DNA of 64,000 nt from Cyanobacteria bacterium SZAS LIN-3 (lineage in GTDB: Bacteria > Cyanobacteriota > Vampirovibrionia > Obscuribacterales > Obscuribacteraceae). The stretch covers positions 62,001 to 126,000 of the forward strand of contig JAFEAV010000006.1 in assembly GCA_018266215.1 (NCBI GenBank). The letters are read 5' to 3'. Under the pieces are notes generated by a model, which searched no databases, had not been told where the DNA came from, and saw only the letters and a program-made list of their open reading frames with translations. This document shows positions 61,927 to 64,000 of this stretch, one piece after another (positions within the stretch are counted from its first letter, which is position 1; each line of letters starts with the position of its first letter). A program made the translations under genes and the position numbers.

Positions 61927-62379
61927 TTGGCCAGACTGATTCAGCTACTGCTCGTAGACGATAGCCCGGAGGACATAGATCTGACCATGGAAGCTCTGGC
62001 CTCAATGAAGCTGGCCAATAACATTTCAGTCGTCCACGACGGAGTCGAAGCCATGCGCTTTTTGCGCAGAGAAGGGCAATACAGTGAAGCCCCCAGACCA
62101 TCGGTGATCTTGCTGGACTTAAACATGCCCAAAAAGGACGGACGGGAAGTACTGGAGGAAATAAAAGCCGACCACGAACTGAAGGATATACCGGTTGTAA
62201 TTTTGACGACATCGAAAGACGAGGAGGATATTGTCCGCTCTTATAAAGCTCATGCAAACTGCTATGTCAGTAAACCTGTCGACATGAGACAGTTTGAAAA
62301 AGTGGTACGCTCAATAGAAGACTTCTGGTTTGCAGTGGTGGAATTGCCGCCAGGAAGCCGGCCCAACCATATCGAATAG
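61927..62379 (+). CDS. Rcp1-like single-domain response regulator (right arm)
   Basis: 150 residues starting at TTG 61927, with AGGAG at 61916-61920. Receiver only: [13 protein letters not shown], phospho-Asp in [33 protein letters not shown] and CYVSKPVD, ending [13 protein letters not shown]. Strong similarity to the left-arm receiver 58801, including the EEDIV-SYK and CY--KP-D-RQF elements. Rcp1 family. Confidence 0.95.
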   Translation: MARLIQLLLVDDSPEDIDLTMEALASMKLANNISVVHDGVEAMRFLRREGQYSEAPRPSVILLDLNMPKKDGREVLEEIKADHELKDIPVVILTTSKDEEDIVRSYKAHANCYVSKPVDMRQFEKVVRSIEDFWFAVVELPPGSRPNHIE

Positions 62380-62400
62380 GTATCTCTGTGCAGGTTACAA

Positions 62401-63891
62401 ATGAAAATACTCCTGGTCGAGGACAGCCCGGCGGATGCTGACATTTTTTGTGAGCAACTGCAGTATGGCGGTGGTGATGAATTTGAGGTGCTGTGGGCAG
62501 ATAAGCTGGCCGACGCATTGCGTCGCCTCGATCAGGAATCATTTGATGTAGTCCTCCTGGATCTTAATCTACCGGACAGCAACGGCATCAAAACTCTGGA
62601 AAAACTGCGCAGTCTTTATCCGGCTATGCCAGTACTGATTCTGACAGGCCTCGACGACGCACATATCGGTATTGAATCGGTGAAAAACGGGGCCCAGGAC
62701 TATCTGGTCAAAGGGCAACCAAGCCGCGATTCAATCATTCGCTCTCTCCACTACGCCGTCGAGCGTAAACGCCTGGAGATGCTCAACTCCGAATCCGCAA
62801 GGAAGGCGAGCGAATCGGAAGCCGCCTTGAGATTGGCTCTAAAAGCGGCAAATACCGGCTTCTGGTCCTGGGATATAGTCAACAACAAACACGAAACCAA
62901 TACCGAAATAGGACGTATTTTTGACGAACCGGAGTGCCACTCATTCGATACTTTTATGCAGCGCATTCACCTGCAGGACGTCGAACTGGTCCGGGGTGTA
63001 ATTAAACAATGCCTCGAGGGTAAGGAAGATTTCGACCTGCAATTCCGGGTGCAATGGCGGGATAAGTCTATTCACTGGGTGCGTGCCATGGGTATGACTG
63101 TCTTTAACCAGACCGGCAAAGCAGAAAAAATGACCGGCATCCTGCACGATGTGACAAAGCAGCTAACACAACAGGCCGAAGACAAAAAGATAGCGATTCT
63201 CCAGCAACAAAGCGAATTCACAGCAGTCCTGGCCCACGATTTAAAAGGGCCGATCCTGGGCTCGCAGCGCCTGCTGCAGTTGATGCGGGAAGGAAAATTT
63301 GGCCCTTATTCTGAGCGCTTCGGCGAGGCGTTTGATCAGCTATTTGGCTGCAACCAGAGCCTGCTGATTTTGATCCACAATGTCCTGGACAGATACAGAC
63401 TCAGTTCTGAAGAAAATTTTCTCTGCGTTCAGAGAGTCGAAATGACGAAAATCCTGGAAGCGGCCGTGAACGAAACAGAGATTCTGGTGCGCAACAGCAA
63501 ACTCAACTTGATTGTCGACGACCGCAGCTCCGGTGCCATATACGGTGACGCACTGGCTATGACCCGAGTGCTTTGCAATCTGATAGGTAATGCCACCCGT
63601 TATACGCCCCCCGGCGGGACAATCGAACTTTGCGCCTATAATGACGGTGAAAAGGTCATCCTGGAGGTGACGGACAGCGGCAGCGGCATCCCTCCCGACC
63701 AGCAGGAGCAAATCTTCGAAAGATTCTATCGCGGCCATAATAATGCACGCGCAGACGGCCTGGGACTGGGGCTTTATCTATGTCGCCAGTTGCTCGAAAG
63801 ACAATCGGGGGCCATTTACTGCCTTAATACGGGTGAACGAGGCGCTGCCTTTCGCATCGAAATGCCCCTGGCCCAGTCTCAGGTAGCCTGA
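62401..63891 (+). CDS. Receiver-PAS-histidine kinase hybrid (right arm)
   Basis: 496 residues, soluble. Receiver (1-120, VVLLDLNLPDSNG); PAS/PAC at about 145-260 (GFWSWDIVNNKHETNTEIGRIF, RWRDKSIHWVRAMG, TGILHDVT); HisKA (FTAVLAHDLKGPILGSQRLLQLM); HATPase (NLIGNATRYTPPGG, DSGSGIP, GLGLGLYLCRQLL). Same plan as 57713 in the left arm, with an extra PAS. The 22-bp gap from 61927 indicates one operon. Confidence 0.94.
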   Translation: MKILLVEDSPADADIFCEQLQYGGGDEFEVLWADKLADALRRLDQESFDVVLLDLNLPDSNGIKTLEKLRSLYPAMPVLILTGLDDAHIGIESVKNGAQDYLVKGQPSRDSIIRSLHYAVERKRLEMLNSESARKASESEAALRLALKAANTGFWSWDIVNNKHETNTEIGRIFDEPECHSFDTFMQRIHLQDVELVRGVIKQCLEGKEDFDLQFRVQWRDKSIHWVRAMGMTVFNQTGKAEKMTGILHDVTKQLTQQAEDKKIAILQQQSEFTAVLAHDLKGPILGSQRLLQLMREGKFGPYSERFGEAFDQLFGCNQSLLILIHNVLDRYRLSSEENFLCVQRVEMTKILEAAVNETEILVRNSKLNLIVDDRSSGAIYGDALAMTRVLCNLIGNATRYTPPGGTIELCAYNDGEKVILEVTDSGSGIPPDQQEQIFERFYRGHNNARADGLGLGLYLCRQLLERQSGAIYCLNTGERGAAFRIEMPLAQSQVA

Positions 63892-63901
63892 TAATGACAA
63901 C

Positions 63902-63934
63902 ACCGTTTTGATTAAAGTCAATCATTCAAACGGT
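63902..63934. other. Hairpin downstream of the right arm
   Basis: ACCGTTT (63902-63908) and AAACGGT (63928-63934) form a 7-bp stem with a GATT/AATC inner pair in the loop. No T run follows; a transcript end or processing site is possible. Confidence 0.35.
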
Positions 63935-63995
63935 CGATAACCGGCGCCCCCGCATACCCGATAATGTAGTCAGGTATAGTTGCGAGGGAGTAACC

Positions 63996-64000
63996 ATGGC
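63996..64000 (+). CDS. Start of a gene cut by the window edge
   Basis: ATG at 63996 has GAGGGAG at 63984-63990 (5 nt spacing) and a possible -10 TATAGT at 63975-63980. Only the first codon and part of the second are in the window; the product cannot be known. Confidence 0.4.

Noticed and set aside
1-64000. CRISPR arrays, insertion sequences, prophage or integration modules
   Set aside because: I saw no regular spacer-repeat pattern, transposase, integrase or phage structural gene by reading both strands; remnants could still be missed.

Overview
This 64 kb window is chromosomal DNA of a Gram-negative-type bacterium with roughly balanced GC. Lipoprotein signals, secreted proteins and a C-terminal adhesin fragment point to two membranes. 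Four eukaryote-like Ser/Thr kinases (two of them receptor-like, with leucine-rich repeats), Rcp1-type response regulators with phytochrome-style histidine kinases, many TPR proteins and a GTP-type PEP carboxykinase together suggest the non-photosynthetic cyanobacterial lineage (Vampirovibrionia/Melainabacteria, Obscuribacter-like). That placement is inference: no rRNA gene is present. I see no CRISPR array, insertion sequence, prophage or intact tRNA.

Layout. 1-8.5 kb: the end of a long beta-helical adhesin with a FecR-like tail, a membrane-anchored Ser/Thr kinase behind a secreted protein, two more secreted proteins and a TPR protein. 8.6-20 kb: a PfkB sugar kinase, an LRR receptor kinase, a DegT-fold protein without the PLP lysine, a lipocalin, a DUF2807 lipoprotein, an M48 protease in an operon with an LRR membrane protein, an SDR with a TetR-type operator, and a second LRR receptor kinase. 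20-37 kb: mostly uncharacterised proteins around a histidine kinase and an OmpR-type regulator that converge tail to tail. Several of these genes carry 11-bp-spaced direct repeats upstream, and three share a nearly identical 31-bp promoter element and end in strong hairpins without U tracts. pckG, an alkyltransferase-like protein, a FrnE/DsbA thioredoxin-fold protein and a triple YbjQ protein also lie here. 37-50.4 kb: a large lipoprotein, a receiver lacking its phospho-Asp, membrane proteins, an XRE regulator next to a zincin, a bacterial TMEM43, a ferritin-like protein, two HxlR regulators, a USP-TPR pair, and a lipid module (acyl-ligase/ACP/acyltransferase fusion plus a second acyltransferase). 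50.6-54.8 kb: a stress island with Hsp20, FtsH, two universal stress proteins and a zinc-ribbon protein. 56-64 kb: two divergent, mirror-image phosphorelay modules.

The most original system is at 56.1-63.9 kb. Each arm encodes a soluble PAS histidine kinase, a stand-alone Rcp1-like receiver and a receiver-histidine kinase hybrid. The left arm ends in a protein joining a NarL-type receiver and a LuxR-like helix-turn-helix to a eukaryote-like Ser/Thr kinase, so His-Asp signalling may feed directly into Ser/Thr phosphorylation. The left sensor's PAS domain appears frameshifted. The second system to pursue is the candidate OmpR/PhoB-like regulon at 20-37 kb.
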